The notes below the pieces were generated by a model that searched no databases, was not told where the DNA came from, and saw only the letters and a program-made list of their open reading frames with translations. The position numbers were made by a program, and so were the translations under genes. From the NCBI GenBank assembly GCA_903911085.1, contig CAIWCC010000222.1, forward strand, positions 50,083-114,082: DNA of 64,000 nt, written 5' to 3'. The stretch comes from an uncultured Bacteroidales bacterium. Its GTDB lineage: Bacteria; Bacteroidota; Bacteroidia; Bacteroidales; Paludibacteraceae. Positions 1-8,013 of the stretch are shown here, piece after piece (within the stretch, counting starts at the first letter, position 1; every line of letters starts with the position of its first letter).

Positions 1-432
1 AATATGTTTCGACTGTTCACCTATCGACTGTTGACTATCGTCGGACATCAGACCGCCTATCGACAATTTTTTTACATTATCATTTTCTAGTACAATGTAA
101 TTTATATCGTTAAATGACTTGTATAATATTTTTATGTCCGACAAATTGGAGCAACTATGCACCTCCAATACCAAGGCACTGTTGCAAAGTGGTTTCTGAC
201 AAACATAGCTAATTACAGGAGTCTGTTCACCAAATCTCTGCGTTACTTTATGTTTTATAATGTTGAGTTCCTCAATATAACTTTGGGCATTTTCTGATAA
301 ACCGAAAAAAACAAAACGTAATGGTAGCTTATCATCCAAACTAAGCTGGTTGATAATGGATTGCACAGAGTTTTCGAAACAGTTTTCTGTTTCGGCTGTG
401 TAATAAGTAATGTTTAAATCAAATTTACCCAT
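1..432 (-). CDS. Partial unknown protein, N-terminal 144 residues (3' end beyond the window)
   Basis: An open frame reads leftwards from ATG at 432 to the window edge with no stop, giving 144 codons that begin MGKFDLNITYYTAETENCF. The start lies 6 nt after the stop of the upstream cytochrome gene, so the two are probably cotranscribed. There is no signal peptide, so the product is likely cytoplasmic. A central stretch around residues 65-95 (FGEQTPVISYVCQKPL, then a conserved-looking LEVH) faintly resembles RidA/YjgF-like domains. This is a weak pattern match only, and the function is not recognised. The C-terminal part is outside the window. Confidence 0.6.
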   Translation of the reverse strand, partial: MGKFDLNITYYTAETENCFENSVQSIINQLSLDDKLPLRFVFFGLSENAQSYIEELNIIKHKVTQRFGEQTPVISYVCQKPLCNSALVLEVHSCSNLSDIKILYKSFNDINYIVLENDNVKKLSIGGLMSDDSQQSIGEQSKHI

Positions 433-438
433 TTTTTC

Positions 439-2241
439 TTACAGCGAATTTACATATTCGACAAGTTCTTCAATTTCTGTATTTTTTAATGATATTGAGT
501 CACGTATACCGTGTTTGTATTTTGTAAATACCTCATTTAAAGTAGCAGCACTTCCGTTAAAAAGATAGGGTGCAGTACGCCAAACTTCTGATAGAGTGGG
601 AGTATCCCAGCCTTTTTCAAATTCAATATCTTTGCCTATTCGGTACATTTGTAAATCGGTATGATATTCGCCAGAATGACAATAATTGCATCCAATACGG
701 TTGTAAACTGCTTTGCCCGCAATTACTTTTGTCGATAATTTGCCATTTACCAAGTACGGACTTGGAACGGGTTTAAGGCTTCTCAGGTAGTTGTCAACAC
801 ACTGCGCTTTTTCCTCCGGAATGTCATAAAACTGAATAAGTTTATATCCTTTTCGAACCGCAAGTTCTGCATTGGCACGAATGCCAGAAATCATACTGGG
901 AGGTGTTACGTGTGAAAGCAGTAAACTTTTGCAATTTTTCGGATTCCCCATTCCATCGTTCATTAAATCCCAGTTCATGCCGTCGGTACGTGCCTCACCA
1001 GGGTGACAACCGCTACACGATTGCCAGTTTTGAAAACAAAAAGATGCATCGTTGAAGAATCTTTCGCCTTTTTGTTCGCTGGTTTCAATCCTGTTTTTCA
1101 GTAACCCTATTGCTTGTATCGTTTTATTTTCTAAGTCCAGAATATTAATTGTGTCCGAAAAATAAGTTGGAATAATGGCTTTATTTCCATAAACGATAAA
1201 ATTTCGTGGTCCATTGCCAGTAAGTGTTATTCGTTCTCTAATTTCATATAAAAAATTGAGGTCGTATGATAATGAACTTTTGTCGGGATAATTTTTGAAT
1301 TTTTCGATAAATTTTTCCAAGTCTATCACGCTTATTTGGTGCGTGCCATATTGTGTCACCAGAATTTCCTTAAGTGTACAAGCCACTCCCCACAAACCTC
1401 CGGCTCCCATTTCGGGTTCGTCGAGCAGCACGGCTCCCTCAAAAGCTTGATTGGCAATGTTTACCACGCTCATGGCACTGGTGTTCATCCAGCCTTGCTG
1501 AATCTGACTGGTTGGTACCTGAAACCGTCCCAGGTTATGTACAACCAGAAGATATTCGCCGTTGGCAGTCAAACACAATGATTGTACAGCGTTGCTTCCG
1601 TTGGCAAGTTGAATATCTTTTGTTTTAGCGAATTTTTTGATGTCAATTACTGATACACACGAAGCCACGGTATCCACATTGGCCTGCTGGGCAGGAAGAT
1701 AGTTAGCCACAAACAGAAATTTTCCGTCTTTACTAATTGCCAATGAACGGGGTTCGCGTAGCACTTTTACTGTACGCGTAACTTTATTTGTTTTACAATC
1801 TACTTCCGAAACGGTATTGCTGAACTGGTTACAAACATATATTTTGCTAAAATCGCTGTTTGGAGTTGGTGCAGTTGCCCCCGAGCCCATTGGTATTGAA
1901 CCAACTTTTTTATTTGTTTTTAAATTGAAAACATGCAGCATCCCACGTTGTTCAAATGTGGTTACATACAGCATATTGTTGCTCACAGCTATACCCGTTG
2001 GAATTTCGTCAAACTGCCAGCTGCGGAGTTGCTTGCTGAAATCTGGTTTGTATAAAACAACAGATTTTGTACCTTTTTGCGAAAGAAAAATCCCATAATT
2101 GTTCGAGGCTTTTATATCGGTTATAAACAATGGAGTACCTGAGTAAGTGTCTAAATTATCCTTTGTAAGGTTAAATGACACCAATGTTACTGATAGTAAT
2201 ATTACCAGCAATCCCCAGATATGACTCTTATTTTCAATCAT
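439..2241 (-). CDS. YVTN-type beta-propeller protein with C-terminal di-haem cytochrome c peroxidase-like domain
   Basis: The 600-residue protein has an N-terminal hydrophobic segment (about residues 9-23), so it is exported or membrane-anchored. Residues 40-380 carry repeated propeller blades of the 40-residue YVTN kind (for example SVIDIKKF, SVVNIANQ, SVIDLEKF). The C-terminal third has two haem c attachment motifs, CSGCH near residue 408 and CNYCH near residue 517, spaced as in MauG/cytochrome c peroxidase-like di-haem proteins. The final segment (TPTLSEVWRTAPYLFNGS) is typical of that family. The likely role is periplasmic redox chemistry, with the propeller as a docking or substrate platform. 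The natural substrate is unknown. A partial unknown gene follows 6 nt downstream. Confidence 0.82.
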   Translation of the reverse strand: MIENKSHIWGLLVILLSVTLVSFNLTKDNLDTYSGTPLFITDIKASNNYGIFLSQKGTKSVVLYKPDFSKQLRSWQFDEIPTGIAVSNNMLYVTTFEQRGMLHVFNLKTNKKVGSIPMGSGATAPTPNSDFSKIYVCNQFSNTVSEVDCKTNKVTRTVKVLREPRSLAISKDGKFLFVANYLPAQQANVDTVASCVSVIDIKKFAKTKDIQLANGSNAVQSLCLTANGEYLLVVHNLGRFQVPTSQIQQGWMNTSAMSVVNIANQAFEGAVLLDEPEMGAGGLWGVACTLKEILVTQYGTHQISVIDLEKFIEKFKNYPDKSSLSYDLNFLYEIRERITLTGNGPRNFIVYGNKAIIPTYFSDTINILDLENKTIQAIGLLKNRIETSEQKGERFFNDASFCFQNWQSCSGCHPGEARTDGMNWDLMNDGMGNPKNCKSLLLSHVTPPSMISGIRANAELAVRKGYKLIQFYDIPEEKAQCVDNYLRSLKPVPSPYLVNGKLSTKVIAGKAVYNRIGCNYCHSGEYHTDLQMYRIGKDIEFEKGWDTPTLSEVWRTAPYLFNGSAATLNEVFTKYKHGIRDSISLKNTEIEELVEYVNSL

Positions 2242-2339
2242 TTTACGAAAAAGTATGATTTTATTGATAGACTCTATTCAAAATAATGTTTGATAGAGTA
2301 TTTGTTTATAGAGTGATTTTATTGTTAATAATACGATAA

Positions 2340-2520
2340 GAATAGAACGCGGATTTTCGCTGGTTTAGCGGATAAAAAACGGATAAGAAAAAATGCAAGC
2401 ATTTTTGATTTATTTCTAATGTCAATCCCGATTTATTGGGATTGATAATCCGTTTTGAAATCCGTAAATGATATAAAATCCGTAAAATCCGCTTCATCTG
2501 TGTAAATCCGCGTTCTATTC
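2340..2520. repeat. Intergenic element bounded by 16-bp perfect terminal inverted repeats
   Basis: The gap between the GH39 gene and the cytochrome gene holds a MITE-like element. The left arm 2340-2355 (GAATAGAACGCGGATT) is the exact reverse complement of 2505-2520. Inside are further short hairpins, including CAATCCC/GGGATTG near 2422-2444 and AAAAATGC/GCATTTTT near 2391-2408. There is no coding potential. A diverged relative with similar text (ATCCGTTTTT and CAGTGTAATCCGTGTGCTAT) lies at about 61262-61452. It may also act as a transcription barrier. No target-site duplication is obvious. Confidence 0.65.
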
Positions 2521-2553
2521 TCTTTCTCTTTTTATACTTTAAATACTCTTAGC

Positions 2554-4119
2554 TTACTTTCTGATTATATCCAACAAGAAAACATCATTCTCACGAATGT
2601 CCAATTCTTTTGTAAGCTTGCCATCTGCTTTTACTTGCACTATTATAGTTGATATTGGCGCACCGCTGTTGTCATTTTTAATTTTTGCTACTTGTTCGCG
2701 GTTCAAATTCAATGGCTTTTTCATGTCCAAAAAGCTGGTATATGCATCGTTTGAACGGTATCCTACGCGGTAAATTTTCATATTGTAAGTGCCCTTTGGC
2801 ATTCCCGACATCGCCACTTTTATTTTGCCTTTTGCTTTAGCAGGCAGGTCTTGGATATAATATTTTTGGTTGTGTACCGAATCGCCAGGGTGGGTGTTGG
2901 TAAAATCCCACAACAGTAATTGCACCCCTTTATCGTTTTTGCAAGCCCACGAAGCCGAATCGGCATTCACAAGTTCTGTTTTCCCCAATTTGTTCAGAAA
3001 CTGATAGGTGTAAAAAGCTGGTTTGTTAATACCCTGAATTGTCAACAAACCAAATCCTCCATGAAAAGCACCAAAACGCACGCCAGCTTCTTCGAAAATG
3101 TCGGTAAATACCCAGTATGACATTGAGTTGGCAGTATTGCCCACTTCTTTTAATTTTTGTAGAATGTATGCTGCCTGATGGTAGCTGTCGTGAACAGGGT
3201 CGGCAGGCGTGTAGGACGAACTCCACTCTGTATAATGCAATTCGAGATTGGGTTTAAACGAACTTTCAATTTGCTTGCGCGAATTGATGACATCGATGCT
3301 CACCACGTTTTTGTCTTTGCAAAGTACCGTGCCACCTTTGCCAAATTCGTCCAGAAATCCTTGTTTTACACCATAGGTATGAGTGCTAATAAAGTCGATA
3401 GGTACGTTGTTTTGTTTGCAATATTCAATCATTTCGGGCACCCATGCAGCGCCGGCAGTGGCAGGACCACCTACGCGATAGGCGGGATTTACGCTTTTAA
3501 CGGCTTTGGCCGAATGGTTGTACAATTTGAAGTATTCGGCCTGTGTACCGTGCCAGAATCCGTCGAGGTTAGGTTCGTTCCACACTTCAAAATACCAAGT
3601 TTTTACTTCTTTTTCGCCGTAACGTTCGGTAAAGTGCTGAGTAAGTGCACGAATCATGTCTTCCCATTTCTGATAATCGCGTGGTGGTGTTCCGTTGCCT
3701 CTCCACCAAAAAACGGTAGTGTTGCCGCTTGATAAACCCCAGGGCATGAAGCCAAGTTCCACAAACGGCTTGATGCCAATACTTTGCAGTGCATCAAAAA
3801 GTGCATCCACATACTGGAAGTTATATTCGGGTTTTCCGTTTTCTTCGCGATAAACGCCCATATCATCGCACAAAAGACCGTGCATACGGATGTATTTGAA
3901 ACCACACTCTTTGGTTACATAGCGAAGTTGGGCCTGCCAGTCGGCACGTAAACCTTCGTTGGCACGCCCTGCACCCACACATTCGTTGAAAAAAGAATTC
4001 AATTTGCCTTTTTCGTTGTTATAATTTACGTTTATGCTACGGTTGTTTTCAGAAAATAGCTGCGATGTGGCTATTAAACAAGCTGATATTAATGTAAAAC
4101 ACTGTTTTATATTTAACAT
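2554..4119 (-). CDS. GH39-family glycoside hydrolase (beta-xylosidase-like)
   Basis: The 521-residue secreted enzyme has a signal peptide at residues 1-23 (ISACLIATSQLFS). The (beta/alpha)8 barrel carries the family acid/base in WNEPNL (Glu182) and the likely nucleophile in HYTEWS (Glu298). Both sit where GH39 beta-xylosidases and alpha-iduronidases have them. After about residue 410 a beta-sandwich region follows. GH39 enzymes cleave terminal beta-linked sugars, usually xylose, with retention. The exact substrate cannot be read from sequence. It lies 159 nt downstream of the GH43-like gene and forms the end of the first glycan-degradation block. No clear promoter was seen in that gap. Confidence 0.82.
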   Translation of the reverse strand: MLNIKQCFTLISACLIATSQLFSENNRSINVNYNNEKGKLNSFFNECVGAGRANEGLRADWQAQLRYVTKECGFKYIRMHGLLCDDMGVYREENGKPEYNFQYVDALFDALQSIGIKPFVELGFMPWGLSSGNTTVFWWRGNGTPPRDYQKWEDMIRALTQHFTERYGEKEVKTWYFEVWNEPNLDGFWHGTQAEYFKLYNHSAKAVKSVNPAYRVGGPATAGAAWVPEMIEYCKQNNVPIDFISTHTYGVKQGFLDEFGKGGTVLCKDKNVVSIDVINSRKQIESSFKPNLELHYTEWSSSYTPADPVHDSYHQAAYILQKLKEVGNTANSMSYWVFTDIFEEAGVRFGAFHGGFGLLTIQGINKPAFYTYQFLNKLGKTELVNADSASWACKNDKGVQLLLWDFTNTHPGDSVHNQKYYIQDLPAKAKGKIKVAMSGMPKGTYNMKIYRVGYRSNDAYTSFLDMKKPLNLNREQVAKIKNDNSGAPISTIIVQVKADGKLTKELDIRENDVFLLDIIRK

Positions 4120-4278
4120 ATAAAAATTGATTTTTATTGTGTTCTTATTCTAAAAGGACAGTTTTGTTTCTTGTATATAGCTATTTTTTACTGTATTCCA
4201 ATTAGTATTTGATAGTTTTCATACAGCTAATTTTAATATTTATATTTATCGTGTAGTAATCTATCTGCAATATAAAGT

Positions 4279-5346
4279 CTAATTACATTTCAGCGGAATA
4301 GCCACATTGTAATTATCTTCGCCATCATACACAGCACAAAACAACACTTTCGGAATTCCGTTGTCCATCCATAGCTGTGGGCGTTCAAGTTTCGTTACTC
4401 TTTTAGTTCCAGTTATCCAAGGTATTTGAGTGGTAGTAATTAATACATTTTTGGCTGGTTTCCAGTCCATTCCGTCTGCCGATTCAAACAAAGCCAGACT
4501 TGTACCAGCATTGGTAAAAGCACCGCTCATGTCTTTCACAATTGCCCAGTACTTTCCGTTTTGACACCAAATATACGGATCTTCGGCGGCAAACTGTTCA
4601 CCAACCTTCACAAATACACGATTTGGTAGTTTTACAAATGGTCCTTCGGGTTTGTCGGCAAGGGCTGCACCGTGCATTACTTTTCCACCAAATGGCATTT
4701 TTCCATTGCTTACTCCTTTGTATATCAACAGTATTTTTCCATCGGGGCGGCGGGTTACAGCCGGATTGTTGGTCAACATATGATCGAAACTGTTGTTGGT
4801 GGTGTCAATGAGTGGCTTTTCTGACCTTTTCCACGGACCAAGTGGCGACGATGCTACCGCAACACCAATCCGCTGATTGTTACGATATTCCCACCAGCCC
4901 GGTGTGCTCATCGTTACGGGTGTTTTAAAGGTTTCAGTTCCTTTTGTTCCCATGTAGTAGAGGTAGTATTTTTTGCCGAATTTATAAATGGTGGGATTAT
5001 GCGTCACATCTGCATCCCAGAATCTTTTATCGCGTTTGGGCAATACTACTTTTACGTGTTTGTATGGTCCGGTGGGGTTATCCGACACAGCCACAGCTAC
5101 TTCGCTCTCGGTTACCCAGGCATAATGTCCGCTGGTGCGTGGCCAGCGACTGTAGAAAAGATAGTATTTGTTGTCATCGCCTTTCACCATGCTGCCGCAC
5201 CAAACCATATAATCGGGCAAGCCGAATTTGGCACTTTCGGGTACAGGTTGTATCCATTTAGAAACATCCAAATCTTGTGCTGAAATAGTTGTTGTGAAAG
5301 AAAAAAGCAATAGTGCTAATTTTAAAATTTTGATTTTGTGTGACAT
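4279..5346 (-). CDS. GH43-superfamily-like secreted five-bladed beta-propeller glycosidase
   Basis: The 355-residue protein has a signal peptide (residues 1-23, ending ISAQ). Repeated blade motifs such as KYYLFYS, KYYLYYMGT, AAEDPYIW and PEGPF fit the five-bladed propeller of the GH43/GH62/GH117 group. Candidate catalytic carboxylates are in the RFWDADVTHNP and AAEDPYIW segments. The subfamily and the sugar released are not recognisable from sequence. Such proteins are often annotated simply as glycoside hydrolase or sucrase in Bacteroidota. The start is 17 nt after the GH2 stop, so the two are very probably cotranscribed and act on one glycan. Confidence 0.68.
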   Translation of the reverse strand: MSHKIKILKLALLLFSFTTTISAQDLDVSKWIQPVPESAKFGLPDYMVWCGSMVKGDDNKYYLFYSRWPRTSGHYAWVTESEVAVAVSDNPTGPYKHVKVVLPKRDKRFWDADVTHNPTIYKFGKKYYLYYMGTKGTETFKTPVTMSTPGWWEYRNNQRIGVAVASSPLGPWKRSEKPLIDTTNNSFDHMLTNNPAVTRRPDGKILLIYKGVSNGKMPFGGKVMHGAALADKPEGPFVKLPNRVFVKVGEQFAAEDPYIWCQNGKYWAIVKDMSGAFTNAGTSLALFESADGMDWKPAKNVLITTTQIPWITGTKRVTKLERPQLWMDNGIPKVLFCAVYDGEDNYNVAIPLKCN

Positions 5347-5363
5347 AGTATATTTGCAATTAA

Positions 5364-7817
5364 TTATTTTATGATTATTTGTTCTGTTGCATTCTTTAAT
5401 CCGTCGGATGTTACGGTTATGTTAACTGGTTTTCCAGTACCATCGCCTTTTACAATAACCTGAGCCAAACCTCCAAAAGCGTTTCGGTAAACCGCTTCGC
5501 CGGCAGCAAAATTATCGGGTTCGTGGCTCGATGGATGACCATTGCCAACACCTAAAATTGTGCCATTTTCGATAGCAAAATTTAATTTATTGGATGCTGT
5601 GGGTACAAGTCGACCCTTTTTGTCCAAAACTTTAATGGTTAGTATAGAAATATCCTGACCATCGTTTTTGATTTGCGTTCCGGTTTCGGGAATAATTTGA
5701 AGCTCCGAAGGCACATCGGTTGTTTCAACTAAAGTGCTGTATTTTACATTATTTTTATTTCCTTTTGCCAATAATTTTCCAGCAGCATACCGCACACGAA
5801 ATGCAGGCACGTCGAATTTCCCAACAGTTTTTTTACCTAAACTTTTGCCATTCAAAAACAATTCAACTTCGTCCATATTGGTGTAAAGATGAACGTCAAC
5901 AGAATCGCTTTTGGGCAATCCTTCTTTGTTCCAATGCGGAAGAATGTGCAAAACAGGCTCGTTCGTCCACTGAGCTTTATAGTACCAATAGGCATCTTTC
6001 GGGAATCCGCAGTAATCCATTATCCCAAAATGCGACACCACGCCCGGCCAATAATGCTGCACCGATTCGCCACCATAATCGAAACCAGTCCAGATAAATG
6101 CGCCGGCAATAAATTTTCGTTGGTCTACATAGCGCATCCACTTTTGTGCGGTTGCACCCCAGCCCGGCACATCGCGGTCGTAAGCCTGATGAAATCCTTT
6201 GGCGGCATTTGTTTCGTAAATTCCACGAGTAGTTACGGTACTGCCTTCTTCCGACAATAAAATGGGTAAGTTGGGCAAATCTTTGTGTACCCTATCAATA
6301 TTCCCGATTTTGAAATAATTTGAACCCTGAACATCCACAGCCAGCGAAAATCCCTTTCCCCAGGCGCCATTCATAGCCACTGTTACGGGGCGCGTATCGT
6401 CAATTTTGCGCAACACATTGCGCATCCGCTCTGCCACCAAGCGCCCTTTTTCAGAGCCTTGAATTGCATTTTCTTCGTTACCCATACTCCAAATAATAAT
6501 TGACGGGTGGTTGCGGTCACGTCTTATAACGGTTTCAAGTTGCGATAAGCCAACAGTGCTACTGTTCATTAGCCTAATTTCGTCCATTACCAACATGCCC
6601 AAGCTATCGCAAGCTTCGAGCACCGAGGTGGTTGGTGGGTTGTGAGATGCCCTATAGGCATTTACGCCAAATTCTTTCAGTTTGGCAATGCGCCAATAAT
6701 TCAACCGTTCGGGAACAGCAGTGCCCACACAAGCATGATCCTGATGCATGCAAGCACCTTGAATTTGAACCCGTTTTCCGTTCAAAAAGAAACCTTCATT
6801 GGCATCAAAGCGGATGGTGCGTATGCCAAATCGGGTGCTGACGGCATCAATTACTTTTCCAGCTACTTCTATTTCGGTGAATAAACGATAGCGCACAGGC
6901 GACTCCAGCGACCACATTTTTGCGTTTTTAACCGTCATGCTTGTCGCAATTTTGCTTGTTTCTATTTGCGTTACATTCAGTTTTTCGCTTGCAGAGGCCA
7001 CAAGTGTACCCAGGTTATCGTAAATTTTTTGATGAACGGTTACCGCAACATTTTTGTCGGTTTGGTTCGAAACTTCCACCTGGGCTGAAACTACTGCGTC
7101 GCCTCCCTGCTCGGCAATTTTGCAGGTTACGTACGTTCCGTATTGTGGTATAAAAACGGACGATGTGCGTGTGAGCCATACATTGCGATATATTCCGGCA
7201 CCTTCGTACGACCAAAGTTCCGATTGTGTGGCATCGGCACGAACTGTAATTACGTTTTCGACCGCGTCGCCATAGTTCAGTACTTCGGTTACATCAAACG
7301 AAAACGGAACATACCCACTTTCGTTAGAACCTAAGTAAACGCCATTTATCCATATTTGAGCATCACGAAATACGCCTTCAAATTCCAAAAAATAGCGACT
7401 GCCTTTTACGGTTTTCAATTTGAATGTTTTGCGGTACCAACCAACACTATTCTCGGGTGAGCGACCTGATATTGTTCTGTATCCCTTTACTTTAAGCTGT
7501 TCTTTGCCGTACCCAAGGCGCATTGCCCAATCATGCGGCAAAACTATCTTTTCCCATTTGCTGTCATCGTATTGTTGGGTGTGTGGTGTGTACAATTTCG
7601 ATTCTTGTCCGGCATCCAGCAGGGTAGCTTCTTGTAGAAACGCCGTTTTGGTGAACGAGAGCGACAATCCGAAATTAAAATCTTTTGCCGGATTGGCAGC
7701 GTGTCCTTTGGCAAACCGCCAATCGCTATTTAGCAATATACGCTCCCGCTGATTTTGAGCATTTACGCTTGCAAAAAATGCCAGAAAAAGAAGCAAAAAT
7801 AACCTTAGCTGTTTCAT
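5364..7817 (-). CDS. GH2 family beta-glycosidase (beta-galactosidase-like)
   Basis: The 817-residue secreted protein has a signal peptide at residues 1-20. Domain order is the usual GH2 one: jelly-roll sugar-binding domain (about 30-215), Ig-like sandwich (about 220-335), TIM barrel (about 340-640), then C-terminal Ig-like domains. The acid/base is Glu448 in IWSMGNEEN and the nucleophile is probably Glu523 in LLSEEGS. The barrel motif YRASHNPPT is also present. GH2 members remove beta-linked galactose, mannose, glucuronate or arabinose. Beta-galactosidase is the most likely activity, but a beta-glucuronidase is not excluded. It is followed 17 nt later by the GH43-like gene. The 196-nt gap upstream contains no promoter I can recognise. 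Confidence 0.85.
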   Translation of the reverse strand: MKQLRLFLLLFLAFFASVNAQNQRERILLNSDWRFAKGHAANPAKDFNFGLSLSFTKTAFLQEATLLDAGQESKLYTPHTQQYDDSKWEKIVLPHDWAMRLGYGKEQLKVKGYRTISGRSPENSVGWYRKTFKLKTVKGSRYFLEFEGVFRDAQIWINGVYLGSNESGYVPFSFDVTEVLNYGDAVENVITVRADATQSELWSYEGAGIYRNVWLTRTSSVFIPQYGTYVTCKIAEQGGDAVVSAQVEVSNQTDKNVAVTVHQKIYDNLGTLVASASEKLNVTQIETSKIATSMTVKNAKMWSLESPVRYRLFTEIEVAGKVIDAVSTRFGIRTIRFDANEGFFLNGKRVQIQGACMHQDHACVGTAVPERLNYWRIAKLKEFGVNAYRASHNPPTTSVLEACDSLGMLVMDEIRLMNSSTVGLSQLETVIRRDRNHPSIIIWSMGNEENAIQGSEKGRLVAERMRNVLRKIDDTRPVTVAMNGAWGKGFSLAVDVQGSNYFKIGNIDRVHKDLPNLPILLSEEGSTVTTRGIYETNAAKGFHQAYDRDVPGWGATAQKWMRYVDQRKFIAGAFIWTGFDYGGESVQHYWPGVVSHFGIMDYCGFPKDAYWYYKAQWTNEPVLHILPHWNKEGLPKSDSVDVHLYTNMDEVELFLNGKSLGKKTVGKFDVPAFRVRYAAGKLLAKGNKNNVKYSTLVETTDVPSELQIIPETGTQIKNDGQDISILTIKVLDKKGRLVPTASNKLNFAIENGTILGVGNGHPSSHEPDNFAAGEAVYRNAFGGLAQVIVKGDGTGKPVNITVTSDGLKNATEQIIIK

Positions 7818-8013
7818 TATCTAAATTAGTTTTATAAAAATACTGTTTTGTTGTTTAAGTCTATTTTCTTTATTTGGTTATTTATAAACCACAGGCAATA
7901 TCACCGAAAAATTGAGTGATTCATTGTTTTGTGCTTACATTATAGAGCTCAATGGCAGCATGATTATTGTTAGACAACCTATTTTTTAAAGTTCACACTT
8001 ATTGTTTTATGTA

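Noticed and set aside
3178..3732. 184-residue plus-strand frame inside the GH39 gene
   Set aside because: It is a shadow frame antisense to a clearly conserved enzyme and resembles no protein.
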